Of a stretch of 61,257 nt of DNA, positions 50,551 to 58,797 are shown one piece after another. The stretch's first letter is position 1; each line of letters begins with the position of its first letter. The notes beneath the pieces are model-generated. The model was not told the DNA's origin, made no database searches, and saw only the letters and a list, made by a program, of their open reading frames with translations. The position numbers and the translations under genes are program-made. Source of the DNA: Paenibacillus tianmuensis (lineage in GTDB: Bacteria; Bacillota; Bacilli; Paenibacillales; NBRC-103111); NCBI RefSeq assembly GCF_900100345.1, contig NZ_FMTT01000035.1, forward strand, positions 1-61,257, read 5' to 3'.

Positions 50551-51342
50551 ATGAAGATTTCGTTTTTTCGGCTGCTGACCGAGCTCTCCTCCCGTAAATC
50601 GGTGTCGAGGCTGACAGGAGCTTTTGCCAAATCCCGTGCCAGCCGCGGGCTGATTCCCCGCTTCGCGAAAACGTACGGGATCCGTGTGCAGGACGCGGAA
50701 AAAGCGGTTCACGAATATGGATCGCTGAACGAGTTTTTTTCCCGTCGGCTCAAAAGCGGACTTCGTCCGATCGATGCGACGCCGAACACGCTGGTCAGCC
50801 CGGTGGATGCCATGATTACCGGCATCGGGCCGATTCATGAGGGACTGATCGTCAATGTCAAAGGACAGGACTATACCATTCAGGAGCTGCTCAACGAGAG
50901 CCCCCGGATGATCAATTATACGAACGGCTACTATTGCGTGCTCTACTTGAGCCCGACCGACTACCACCGGATTCATTCGCCCGTCACAGGCGACATTCTT
51001 GAGAAGGAGCATGTCCCCGGCAAGGTGTATCCGGTCAACGAATTCGGTCTCCGGCACATGCGTCGCGTACTTAGCCGCAACGAACGGCTCATCACCTACA
51101 TGCAGCACGACGCAGGAGAAATCGCCGTCGTTAAGGTCGGCGCGCTGAACGTCAGCAGCATTCAATACGTCGTCCCGCTGCCGGACCGGCTGGAGCACGG
51201 CGACGAACTGGCTTACTTCGAATTCGGCTCGACCGTCGTCCTTCTGATGGAGAACGGCACGTTCAAACCTCGGGCCGCACTGGAAGTCGGAAGCAAGGTG
51301 AACGTCGGAGAAGCGCTCGGAATGTTTAAGCGACGGGATTAG
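50551..51342 (+). CDS. psd: Phosphatidylserine decarboxylase proenzyme
   Basis: 263 residues, the same length as Bacillus Psd. The self-cleavage site is Gly226-Ser227-Thr228 in FEFGSTVVLL, which yields the pyruvoyl group. Asp86 in SPVDAM and His142 in RIHSPV complete the catalytic triad. It makes phosphatidylethanolamine at the membrane. ATG at 50551 with AAGGAACAGG upstream; the frame's earlier ATG at 50470 would add 27 unlike residues. pssA is not adjacent. Confidence 0.95.
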   Translation: MKISFFRLLTELSSRKSVSRLTGAFAKSRASRGLIPRFAKTYGIRVQDAEKAVHEYGSLNEFFSRRLKSGLRPIDATPNTLVSPVDAMITGIGPIHEGLIVNVKGQDYTIQELLNESPRMINYTNGYYCVLYLSPTDYHRIHSPVTGDILEKEHVPGKVYPVNEFGLRHMRRVLSRNERLITYMQHDAGEIAVVKVGALNVSSIQYVVPLPDRLEHGDELAYFEFGSTVVLLMENGTFKPRAALEVGSKVNVGEALGMFKRRD

Positions 51343-51374
51343 CGCATACCGACGGACGGACGGAGTCGTTTTTC

Positions 51375-51942
51375 ATGAAGGTCCAAGGCGGTCCGGCACC
51401 TACGGCTCAGCAGGCTGTGCGGATGGACGTCAAGCCGACTGTTTTTCGCATTCTGCTCGCCATCAGTCTGGTGCACCTGTTTAACGATACGATACAAGCG
51501 GTGATTCCAGCGATCCTGCCGATTCTCAAAGACAAGATGAGTCTCAGCTACATGCAATCCGGCGTCATCGTATTCGCCCTGAATATGACCGCTTCGGTCA
51601 TGCAGCCGGTTGTCGGCTTCTATTCGGACCGCAAGCCGATGCCGTACATGCTGCCGATCGGCATGAGCTTTACCTTTCTCGGCGTCTTGGGGCTCTCGCT
51701 TGCGCCGAACTACGCGCTCATTCTGGCTGATGCCCGGCAAGGTCGGCACCGTGTCCGATCTGATCACGGGCCTCGCCTTCGGACTCGGAGCGCTCGGCGC
51801 GGTAGGTCTCGGCAGCTTGATCGACACCTTCCATCTACCGCTCGTCATGCAACTGGTCAGCTTCCTGCCGCTCATCGGCCTGCTGACGTTCTTCCTGCCG
51901 AGCGACCGTACGCTGAAACAATGGGCGCAAGAGGCAGAGTAA
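51375..51942 (+). pseudogene. MFS transporter (fosmidomycin resistance Fsr-like) with a large internal deletion
   Basis: The 5' part encodes the first 115 residues of an Fsr-like MFS protein (LVHLFNDTIQAVIPAILPILK, GFYSDRKPMPYMLPIGM). At about 51,725 it jumps frame into the C-terminal 65 residues (MPGKVGTVSDLITGLAFGLGALG to FFLPSDRTLKQW, ending at 51942). Family members have about 400 residues, so some 200 codons are missing at the junction and the two pieces are out of frame. Nonfunctional as it stands. Confidence 0.85.
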
Positions 51943-52017
51943 CGCGCGCAGTACGAAAAGGCTGTTTTGGATTCGAATTCCGAAACAGCCATTTTGCTGT
52001 ATATTGGGAGGCTTTGC

Positions 52018-53451
52018 CTATGCCCCTTTCATCCGTTCCACGCCCTGTCTGAGCTTCTCTTCGGACAAATGCGGAAAATTAAAGTACGCCCCGTATCTTA
52101 CTCCCGTTTCTGTCTCGATCCGCGCTTCCGACCAGCGGACACCGCGTTCCTCGCAGGCGGCGCGGTAGTCCAAGTACTCCCCTTCCGTCCCCAGCCACCA
52201 GCCGAAAATATGAAGTCCCGCGTCGCTTTCGACAAACCGGAACCGGTCCGACAATTCGCTTGTGAGCATTTGCATGAACAAGGCAAACTTGCGGCTGTAG
52301 ATCCGCTTCATCCGCCGCAGATGCCGCTCGTACTCCCCAGAAGCCATAAAAGCGGCCAGCGCCTTTTGTTCCAGCAGGTTGGCCGGGTGCGGCTCGTACA
52401 GCGCCTGGGCGCGGACAAACGGCTGTACGAGCGAAGGCGGCAGCACCACATAGCCGATGCGGACTTCAGGAAGCAGCGTCTTGGTGAAGCTGCCGACGTA
52501 GACGACGCGCTCTTCGCGGTCGAGCGCTTTGAGCGGCTCCAGACTTTTGCCGCGGTGGCGGAACTCGCTGTCGTAATCGTCTTCGACGATGACGGCTTCG
52601 CACTCGTACGCCCACCGCAGCAGTTCCTGCCGCCGCTCCAGGCTCAGCACCGCCCCCGTCGGAAACTGCCGCGTCGGTGTCACGAACAGCGCCCGCGCCT
52701 CCCAGTCCGCGGGCACGATGCCTTGCGCATCGACCTCCGCGTCGATGCACTGTCCCCCGACGGCCCGAATGGCCCGGCGGATGCCCGCATAACCCGGCGT
52801 CTCGGCGACTGCCGGCTCGCCCGGTTCGACCAGCAGCTGCGCGAGCAGCGCAAGCGCCTGCATTGAGCCGCCCGTGACGGCGATATGCCCGGCCTCTACG
52901 GCGATGCCGCGGGCACGGCGCAAATAGCGGGCGATGCCTTCGCGCAGCGGCCCGTAGCCTTGCGGCGGGCACTCCCTCCGGCCCGCGCCGGAGGCGGTCA
53001 ATTCGCGCACTGCGGCGTACAGGCAGCGGTTCCACACCTCGCGGGGAAAAGCGTCAAGCTCCGGTGCGAAGCAGTCGAAATCGATAGCCGCCTGCGGCAC
53101 CATTCGGCCGCGGGGCGAGGCCGATTCGAGCCGCTCCCCCCAAGCCGACAAGCGGTACGACGCTTCCGGACGGGCCGCGCCCGGCCCCCCCTGCTCCTCC
53201 TTGCGGAAAGCGACGTAGGTTCCGCTTCCGGTCCGGCACTGTAGATAGCCTTCGGAGGCCAGCATCTCATACACCTGATTGACCGTCCCGCGCGAAAGCC
53301 CGTATAGCCCAGCCAGCTCCCGGGTCGACGGAAGCCGCAGCCCGTGGGCGAGAACGCCTCCGGTTACTCCGTCGTGCAGCGCATGATAGAGCGCCAAAAG
53401 CTTCGTCGGGTGACGCTCAAGATAAGCGTGGTAAGCGATGTGAAAGTGCAT
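52018..53451 (-). CDS. MocR/PdxR-type regulator: GntR winged helix fused to aminotransferase domain
   Basis: 477 residues. A GntR helix-turn-helix at about 10-75 (LPSTRELAGLYGLSRGTVNQVYEMLASEGYL), then a type I aminotransferase fold from about 115. The PLP-binding lysine is in YVGSFTKTLLPEVRIGY. Such proteins sense PLP or an amino compound and regulate adjacent genes. ATG at 53451 or 53463 (in frame) could start it; 53451 has AAAGGATG at a better distance. It is divergent from a GNAT acetyltransferase gene, its probable target, with two direct repeats in between. Confidence 0.9.
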   Translation of the reverse strand: MHFHIAYHAYLERHPTKLLALYHALHDGVTGGVLAHGLRLPSTRELAGLYGLSRGTVNQVYEMLASEGYLQCRTGSGTYVAFRKEEQGGPGAARPEASYRLSAWGERLESASPRGRMVPQAAIDFDCFAPELDAFPREVWNRCLYAAVRELTASGAGRRECPPQGYGPLREGIARYLRRARGIAVEAGHIAVTGGSMQALALLAQLLVEPGEPAVAETPGYAGIRRAIRAVGGQCIDAEVDAQGIVPADWEARALFVTPTRQFPTGAVLSLERRQELLRWAYECEAVIVEDDYDSEFRHRGKSLEPLKALDREERVVYVGSFTKTLLPEVRIGYVVLPPSLVQPFVRAQALYEPHPANLLEQKALAAFMASGEYERHLRRMKRIYSRKFALFMQMLTSELSDRFRFVESDAGLHIFGWWLGTEGEYLDYRAACEERGVRWSEARIETETGVRYGAYFNFPHLSEEKLRQGVERMKGA

Positions 53452-53496
53452 TTCCGATATCATCCTTTCAAGCCGAAAAGGTTCGTTTTCTACAAG

Positions 53497-53621
53497 TGGT
53501 CCAATAAAATAAGTCTATATTTATTATTTTATAATGTCAATCATTAACGAGCCGTATCAAAAAGGCCCACGACAAGAAGAATATTTGAGGATCGGAGAAC
53601 GATTAAAATGGTCTAATAAAA
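53497..53621. promoter_or_regulatory. Two direct repeats TGGTCYAATAAAA (probable MocR binding sites)
   Basis: TGGTCCAATAAAA at 53497-53509 and TGGTCTAATAAAA at 53609-53621 differ by one base, are in the same orientation and are 112 bp apart in the divergent gap. MocR proteins commonly bind direct repeats. Confidence 0.55.
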
Positions 53622-53726
53622 ATGCACTCAATTGGCTCTTTTCCATTGTCTATAATCGAGATACGATATCGAATATTTAGAAGCTGGCTGCACCTGCGGC
53701 GGCAACTATCCGGAAGGAGAGACACA

Positions 53727-54212
53727 ATGAACCCTTCGCATTCCTTGACCGTTCGTCAAGCCGAGTACAGCGATATTGAGGCGCTGGCGCCGTTGTTTGA
53801 CGCCTACCGCCAGTTTTACAAGCAACCCTCCGACGTGGAAAGAGCCGAGCGCTTTCTACGCGACAATCTGGAGCAGCAGCAGTCCGTCATCTTCTTCGCC
53901 TATACGGAGGATTCAAGCCGACCGCTCGGCTTTACCCAGCTGTACCCGACGCTTTCCTCCATTGCGATGATGCGCGTTTGGACGCTGAACGACTTGTTCG
54001 TCCACCCGGACGCACGCAAGCAGGGCGTCGCCCGAGCGCTGATGAAAGCCGCCGAGGCCCATGCCCGCGTCACCGGAGCCAAAGGCTTGCAGTTGTCCAC
54101 AGCCGTCGACAATGTTACGGCGCAGCGCCTGTACGTAGCGATGGGCTATGTGCGGGACGACGCGTTTCTGCACTATTATTTGAATATATCACATACCAAT
54201 TCAAGTGAGTAA
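53727..54212 (+). CDS. GNAT family N-acetyltransferase
   Basis: 161 residues. The acetyl-CoA-binding motif A is LNDLFVHPDARKQGVARALMKAAEAHA (about 87-113, with the R/Q-x2-G-x-A/G loop QGVARA). The C-terminal VDNVTAQRLYVAMGYVRDDAFLHYYL is typical. ATG at 53727 has GGAAGGAGA upstream; the longer frame to 53622 lacks a site. It probably acetylates a small amine and is likely controlled by the divergent MocR regulator. Confidence 0.88.
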   Translation: MNPSHSLTVRQAEYSDIEALAPLFDAYRQFYKQPSDVERAERFLRDNLEQQQSVIFFAYTEDSSRPLGFTQLYPTLSSIAMMRVWTLNDLFVHPDARKQGVARALMKAAEAHARVTGAKGLQLSTAVDNVTAQRLYVAMGYVRDDAFLHYYLNISHTNSSE

Positions 54213-54236
54213 AGATGATGTCTCCCTTAATCTTAA

Positions 54237-54508
54237 CTACATATTAAATTTTGTACTGAGCCAATCAACTTTTATTAACAGCATCCTTCTCTGAAAGTCA
54301 TCCTTTGTCTCAAGCATTCCCATCTCATTCCGCATATCCGGCCTACTTGCTTTTTCCCCTAAAAACCGCAATGTTTTCTCTAGCAGACTTCTTCTTTCCT
54401 ATAGTCCTTGCTCAAATACTTCTTCTGCAGCAAGAAGCCAACGACAATCACAACAAACTAAGGCACGACGCCGTTTGATATAAGCTGGAACGAAAAGATT
54501 GTAAAAAC
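54237..54508 (-). pseudogene. Decayed small membrane protein gene
   Basis: In a gap without an intact gene, one minus-strand frame encodes FVVIVVGFLLQKKYLSKDYRKEE, a membrane helix with a basic end, preceded by VFTIFSFQLISNGVVP and an in-frame TAG. A second frame continues RRSLLEKTLRFLGEKASRP and MLETKDDFQRRMLLIKVDW to a stop at 54237. Joining them needs one frameshift and one stop readthrough. Family not recognised. The remaining bases to 54662 show nothing. Confidence 0.35.
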
Positions 54509-54662
54509 GTATATATTTCTACATGGGCATGGTCAATCGCGTAAAAATCAGGTAAGGAAACTCTATCTGCGATCTGCTCCTGCTACTGGAGTTTTTACGC
54601 TGTGCAGGTAACATATTGCGAACCACCTGTTCTACAGACATCATTGAGGGGGCCATCATCAA

Positions 54663-56153
54663 GTGAGAATCATGGAAGTTGTACTGGTGACGTTTAATGT
54701 GGTTATGTTGCTGTGGCTGGTTGTCGGGCAACAAAAGCCGCGACAGTTATTGTGGGGAGGATTGGCCGTTTCGGCGATCCTTCTCGTCGTACAGGGCTGG
54801 GTTGAGGGATGGCGCTGGCCCCTGATCCCCGCTTATGCATTGACGCTGGCTTCTTTATTGGCGCTGGTGTTGAATCATCGGCGGCGCACCCGAGCCAGGC
54901 AAGGGAGCATTCAAAGACGCGGCGTACGCAGAATTGCAGTGTGGTTATCCGCCTTTTTGTACGGGACGGTAACCGTTGCTGCGCCGTTGCTGTTCCCGGT
55001 GTTTACCTTCGATGAACCGGCAGGCCCGTATGGGATTGGCACGGTCGCTTATCACTGGATTGACAACACCCGCGACGAAACGTCCACTTTGGCGGCACCC
55101 GGGGCCAAACGGGAACTGAAAGTAAATGTCTGGTATCCGGCCAGCAAAGACGCTAAGGGAACCCGGGCGCCGTATGTGCCCGATTCCAAAGTTTATACCG
55201 AGGCATTCCAGCAGGCGTCTGACCTGCCGCAGTTGTTTTTGACCAGCCTTGGACAAGTCCGTACGCATGCGATTGAACATGCGGCGCTGTCCGATGCGGA
55301 AGCCCCGTATCCGGTAATTATTTTTTCACACGGGTTCCGCGGATTTGAGAACCAGAACATGTTCCAAGTCGAGCAGTTGGTGAGCCAAGGCTACATTGTG
55401 GCGGGAATCAATCATACTTACAGCAGTATGGTTTCGATATTTCCGGATGGACGGGTGGCGTTGTTCGATTCGGTGAAAAACACAGAATCGGAGATAGAGT
55501 CACTTGAACAAACGGACAAGACGAATGAGGTTTGGGTGAACGATGTGCGGTTTGTGCTGGATCAACTTGAACAGCTTGCTGCTGCTGACCCGGATGGGAG
55601 GTTTACGGGACGAATGGATATGGAGCGGCTTGGCATGCTCGGACACTCGTTCGGCGGGGCGACTACGGTTCAGATCCTGCTGAGTGATCCGCGGGTTCGG
55701 GCAGGCATCAATATGGACGGAGTCCTGTACGGCGAACGCCGCATTCCGGCGGCAGGCATAAGCAAGCCGTTCCTGATGATCAGTGCGAACGAGAAAGACG
55801 AGGAAAACGAGTTGACGAACCCCAGCGCCATAAGCGACGATCAGTTCTCCGCCTTAGGTATGACCCGCAACGAAGTTGAAAACAATAAAGAGATAAATGC
55901 TCGGTTTGCGCCGGTAACAGCCGGCGGGAATTACTGGCTGAAGCTGAACGGCACTGATCATATGAGCTTCTCCGATAACTTTTTGATCTCTCCAATTATG
56001 GAGTGGACGCAGGGAGTGAACGCGAGAGGGACGCATCGGCTCGTCAACGATTTTACGCTTGATTTCTTCAATCATTATCTGAAAGGGCGGCCTTTGCAGA
56101 TATTGAACAATGCTGTTGGCACGCATAATGATTATATTTTGGAAAAGGGATAA
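54663..56153 (+). CDS. Membrane-anchored alpha/beta hydrolase (PAF-acetylhydrolase-like)
   Basis: 496 residues. Three or four hydrophobic segments occupy about 1-115, then a hydrolase domain. VKVNVWYPA-type strand (LKVNVWYPAS, about 152-161), FSHGFRG (221-227) for the oxyanion loop and the nucleophile GHSFGGAT with Ser329. HMSFSD near 437 probably carries the catalytic His. The architecture resembles platelet-activating factor acetylhydrolase and dienelactone-hydrolase-like enzymes. GTG at 54663 or ATG at 54672 is the start, and neither has a strong site. Substrate unknown. Confidence 0.82.
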   Translation: MRIMEVVLVTFNVVMLLWLVVGQQKPRQLLWGGLAVSAILLVVQGWVEGWRWPLIPAYALTLASLLALVLNHRRRTRARQGSIQRRGVRRIAVWLSAFLYGTVTVAAPLLFPVFTFDEPAGPYGIGTVAYHWIDNTRDETSTLAAPGAKRELKVNVWYPASKDAKGTRAPYVPDSKVYTEAFQQASDLPQLFLTSLGQVRTHAIEHAALSDAEAPYPVIIFSHGFRGFENQNMFQVEQLVSQGYIVAGINHTYSSMVSIFPDGRVALFDSVKNTESEIESLEQTDKTNEVWVNDVRFVLDQLEQLAAADPDGRFTGRMDMERLGMLGHSFGGATTVQILLSDPRVRAGINMDGVLYGERRIPAAGISKPFLMISANEKDEENELTNPSAISDDQFSALGMTRNEVENNKEINARFAPVTAGGNYWLKLNGTDHMSFSDNFLISPIMEWTQGVNARGTHRLVNDFTLDFFNHYLKGRPLQILNNAVGTHNDYILEKG

Positions 56154-56516
56154 GCTTTTATCCGGTGCAATCGCCGCCTGAAGACCGGTGCTGTGGCATC
56201 CGCAGGAGAACAAAGCAGATAGCGTAAGCCGTGACACCGTTTATTGAATTGGATACGTTCTGTGATCCAGCATATGCTGCGCCTGCTTGGAGATAAAGGC
56301 TGTAGGCTCTGCAAGCTCCTCGGTGCTGGCATACAATTAGGAAGAAGTCCCTCGTTGTCGCCTGCACCGCAGGGCTGGCCGCGATTCTCCTTGTTCCACA
56401 TCCTGCCTTATAACTCTCTCATCCTCCATTCACTCGACCCCTTTAGCACTCCGTATCTATATTTTTCCACCTCTATCACATGATATTTCATGTCATATAC
56501 CGCGTGACTTTCTGGC
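56154..56516. other. Non-coding stretch
   Basis: Several short open frames cross this stretch on both strands, but none has a ribosome binding site, a plausible composition or a recognised motif. Nothing convincing was seen apart from a short ATGATAT/ATGTCAT imperfect inverted repeat near 56480-56497. Confidence 0.4.
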
Positions 56517-56707
56517 CGTGAAACCGACTTCATGCGGAACAGAAAAGGCGATGGTTTGTTTCAATTGTTTCTGTTATGCCGCGGTGAGTCGAGAAGGTGC
56601 TTCAGGAGAAAAATTCATTCGCAGCGCCGTCAATCCCGCCCGTTTCATACGTCCGAATGTAGCTACTCACTGTCACTCTGCTGCGGTTCAGGATTTCGGT
56701 GATTTCC
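56517..56707 (-). pseudogene. Remnant of an IS630-type transposase N-terminal region
   Basis: Minus-strand pieces in different frames read EITEILNRSRVTVSSYIRTYETGGIDG, then MNFSPEAPSRLTA, then (after a stop) QKQLKQTIAFSVPHEVGF. This is the order of the helix-turn-helix and linker of IS630-type transposases. One frameshift and one in-frame TAA break it, and the catalytic half is absent. Confidence 0.65.
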
Positions 56708-56903
56708 CTTTAGATGTAAATCTGCTCTTAATTGATAAGGTGGCTCTCTTTTCCTTCCCATGGATTGCTAGATCCTTCGATTCAAGTTAATACTTTTAAA
56801 TAAAAACCTCAGTTAATGGTACAGTTAAAACCATATTAAATGGATCTTTTCAATTGTCACTTACTCATTTATGATAATAAAAAATTGGGGGAGGGGCTTA
56901 TAA

Positions 56904-57524
56904 ATGAGAAGAGCTGAATTTTCTATTCAAGAGCAACAGGAAATTGATCATTTTTTAAATGAGATGTCATTTGGTTATCTGGGGACCTTAGACAAGGACG
57001 GGTGGCCACATATTACTCCTCTAAATTACACGTATCAGAATGGGAGCATTTACATCCATGGTTCAAAGAGAGGTGCAAAAATGGATGAGATATTGGCTTC
57101 ACAAAAAGTAAGTTTCGCGGTTGCTAAAGAGTTTGCCATTATCCCTTCTTATTTCACAGACGCTCGGCAAGCTTGCCCCGCGTCAGCTTTTTATAAATCC
57201 GTTCATATTAGAGGAATCGCTGAGCCTGTTGAGGATTTACATGAAAAATCAGTTGCATTAAGTGGCCTAATGGAAAAACTTCAACCTGAAGGGGGCTATG
57301 CTCCTATTACTCCGGAAGATCCGAAATATCAAGGAGAATTAAAGGCGGTTTCAGTAGTAAGAATCTCTGTTGAAGAAATAACTGCTAAATTTAAGTTTGG
57401 GCAAAACCTAAAGGGGGAACGTCGCGATAAAGTTATTGAGGGGCTTAATGAAAGAGGAAGAGCTGAAGATGAAGCAACTATTGAATTTATGAAAAAGTAC
57501 TGTCCCTTGCATAACAAAGAGTAG
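56904..57524 (+). CDS. Pyridoxamine 5'-phosphate oxidase-like FMN-binding protein
   Basis: 206 residues. The split-barrel start FGYLGTLDKDGWPHITPLNYTYQNGSIYIHG (about 23-53) is typical of the PNPOx-like family, often heme- or flavin-binding. It has a C-terminal extension with FKFGQNLKGERRDKVIEGL. The gene is markedly more AT-rich than its neighbours, as is its upstream region, and lies next to a decayed IS630 remnant, so horizontal arrival is likely. GGGGAGGGG precedes the ATG. The exact substrate is unknown. Confidence 0.87.
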   Translation: MRRAEFSIQEQQEIDHFLNEMSFGYLGTLDKDGWPHITPLNYTYQNGSIYIHGSKRGAKMDEILASQKVSFAVAKEFAIIPSYFTDARQACPASAFYKSVHIRGIAEPVEDLHEKSVALSGLMEKLQPEGGYAPITPEDPKYQGELKAVSVVRISVEEITAKFKFGQNLKGERRDKVIEGLNERGRAEDEATIEFMKKYCPLHNKE

Positions 57525-57690
57525 GTGACATGAAAACTGCCGGATTATAGAATTAATAAGGACGGGAAGCTTGCAGGGCCATCCGGTACCTGACGATTAC
57601 CTGAAAAATACCCGTCTTTTCATCCTGACGCAAAAGCGGTATGCTAATGGTAAATCGCACTTATGGACCCCAAGGAGGCTCCCGCAAACG

Positions 57691-58635
57691 ATGACATCCG
57701 AAACCGAACTGAACCGGCTGGCCGAGCGGCTTCCGGCCTGGCTCGAAACGAGCCGCAAGGAATCCCGACACGGCCAGCCCGCCTCCTACATCCCCGAATT
57801 GGCGCACGCTCCGGGCGACGCCTTGGGAATCGCGCTGCTCGACGCCGCAGGTCGCGAAGTAACGGCAGGCGACAGCCGGTTGTCCTTCACCCTGCAAAGC
57901 ATCTCCAAAGTGTTCACGCTGCTGCTCGCCTTGATGGATCAAGGCGAAGAAGGCGTTTTCCGCAAGGTCGGCATGGAGCCGACCGGCGACGATTTCAACT
58001 CCATGCTGAAGCTGGAGCTGGTCGAGCCCGGCATTCCGTTCAACCCGCTGATCAACGCGGGAGCCATCGTCGTCTCGTCATTGATCCGGGGCGCTACCTC
58101 CGCGGAAAAGACGGAGCGAATCCTCTCCTTCTTCCGCGAGCTCGCGGGCGACCCAACGCTGACCTTCAGTGAAGCCGTGTACCGCTCCGAAGCCGCTACC
58201 GCACATCGGAACCGGTCTCTTGCTTACTTCCTCAAAGATAACGAAGTGCTGGACGAAGAGGTCGAGCCGGTGTTGGATGTCTATTTCAAGCACTGCTCCG
58301 TGGAAGTGACCTGCCGCCATGTGGCGCGCATGGCGCTCGTTCTGGCGATGAACGGAACCGATCCCTTGACGGGACGGGAGCTGGTGCCGCGTCGCTATGT
58401 GCAGATCGCCAAAACGTTCATGGTCAGCTGCGGCATGTACAACGCCTCCGGCGAGTTCGCCATCCGCGTCGGGCTTCCGGCCAAAAGCGGCGTCTCCGGC
58501 GGCATTCTCGCTCTCGTACCGGGACAGTACGGCATCGGCGTCGTCGGCCCGGCACTGAACGATAAGGGTAACAGTATCGCAGGCGTCCACCTGCTGCAGA
58601 CGATGTCGGAAGCGTTCGACTGGAGCATGTTTTAG
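57691..58635 (+). CDS. glsA: Glutaminase A
   Basis: 314 residues. The serine-dependent active site is Ser70-x2-Lys73 in QSISKVF, followed by NPLINAGAI, HRNRSLAYFL and the late Tyr in VPGQYGIGVVGP with LNDKGNS. It hydrolyses glutamine to glutamate and ammonia. The ATG at 57691 has AAGGAGG upstream; the longer frame to 57571 lacks a site. It is monocistronic. GC-rich, unlike the AT-rich gene just before it. Confidence 0.95.
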   Translation: MTSETELNRLAERLPAWLETSRKESRHGQPASYIPELAHAPGDALGIALLDAAGREVTAGDSRLSFTLQSISKVFTLLLALMDQGEEGVFRKVGMEPTGDDFNSMLKLELVEPGIPFNPLINAGAIVVSSLIRGATSAEKTERILSFFRELAGDPTLTFSEAVYRSEAATAHRNRSLAYFLKDNEVLDEEVEPVLDVYFKHCSVEVTCRHVARMALVLAMNGTDPLTGRELVPRRYVQIAKTFMVSCGMYNASGEFAIRVGLPAKSGVSGGILALVPGQYGIGVVGPALNDKGNSIAGVHLLQTMSEAFDWSMF

Positions 58636-58731
58636 AGCGGATTGCCGGAGGCGTTGGCGAACTGGCGCCGCAGCACGTCCGGGCTTGAGCGGGATAAAAC
58701 TAATGTTTAACAAAACTTATTGTATAACAAT

Positions 58732-58758
58732 CAGCCAAAGCATTGTTTGCTTTGGCTG
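58732..58758. terminator. Hairpin between glsA and the adenine deaminase gene
   Basis: Perfect arms CAGCCAAAGC / GCTTTGGCTG with a 7-nt loop. No long T-run on either side, so strength is uncertain. It serves two converging genes. Confidence 0.6.
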
Positions 58759-58797
58759 ACTGTTGAGATAAAGCCCTTGAGTGTAATGTATCATGAT

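Noticed and set aside
56244..56790. Short plus-strand frames at 56244-56483 and 56518-56790
   Set aside because: No ribosome binding site or family pattern; the second is antisense to the IS630-type remnant.
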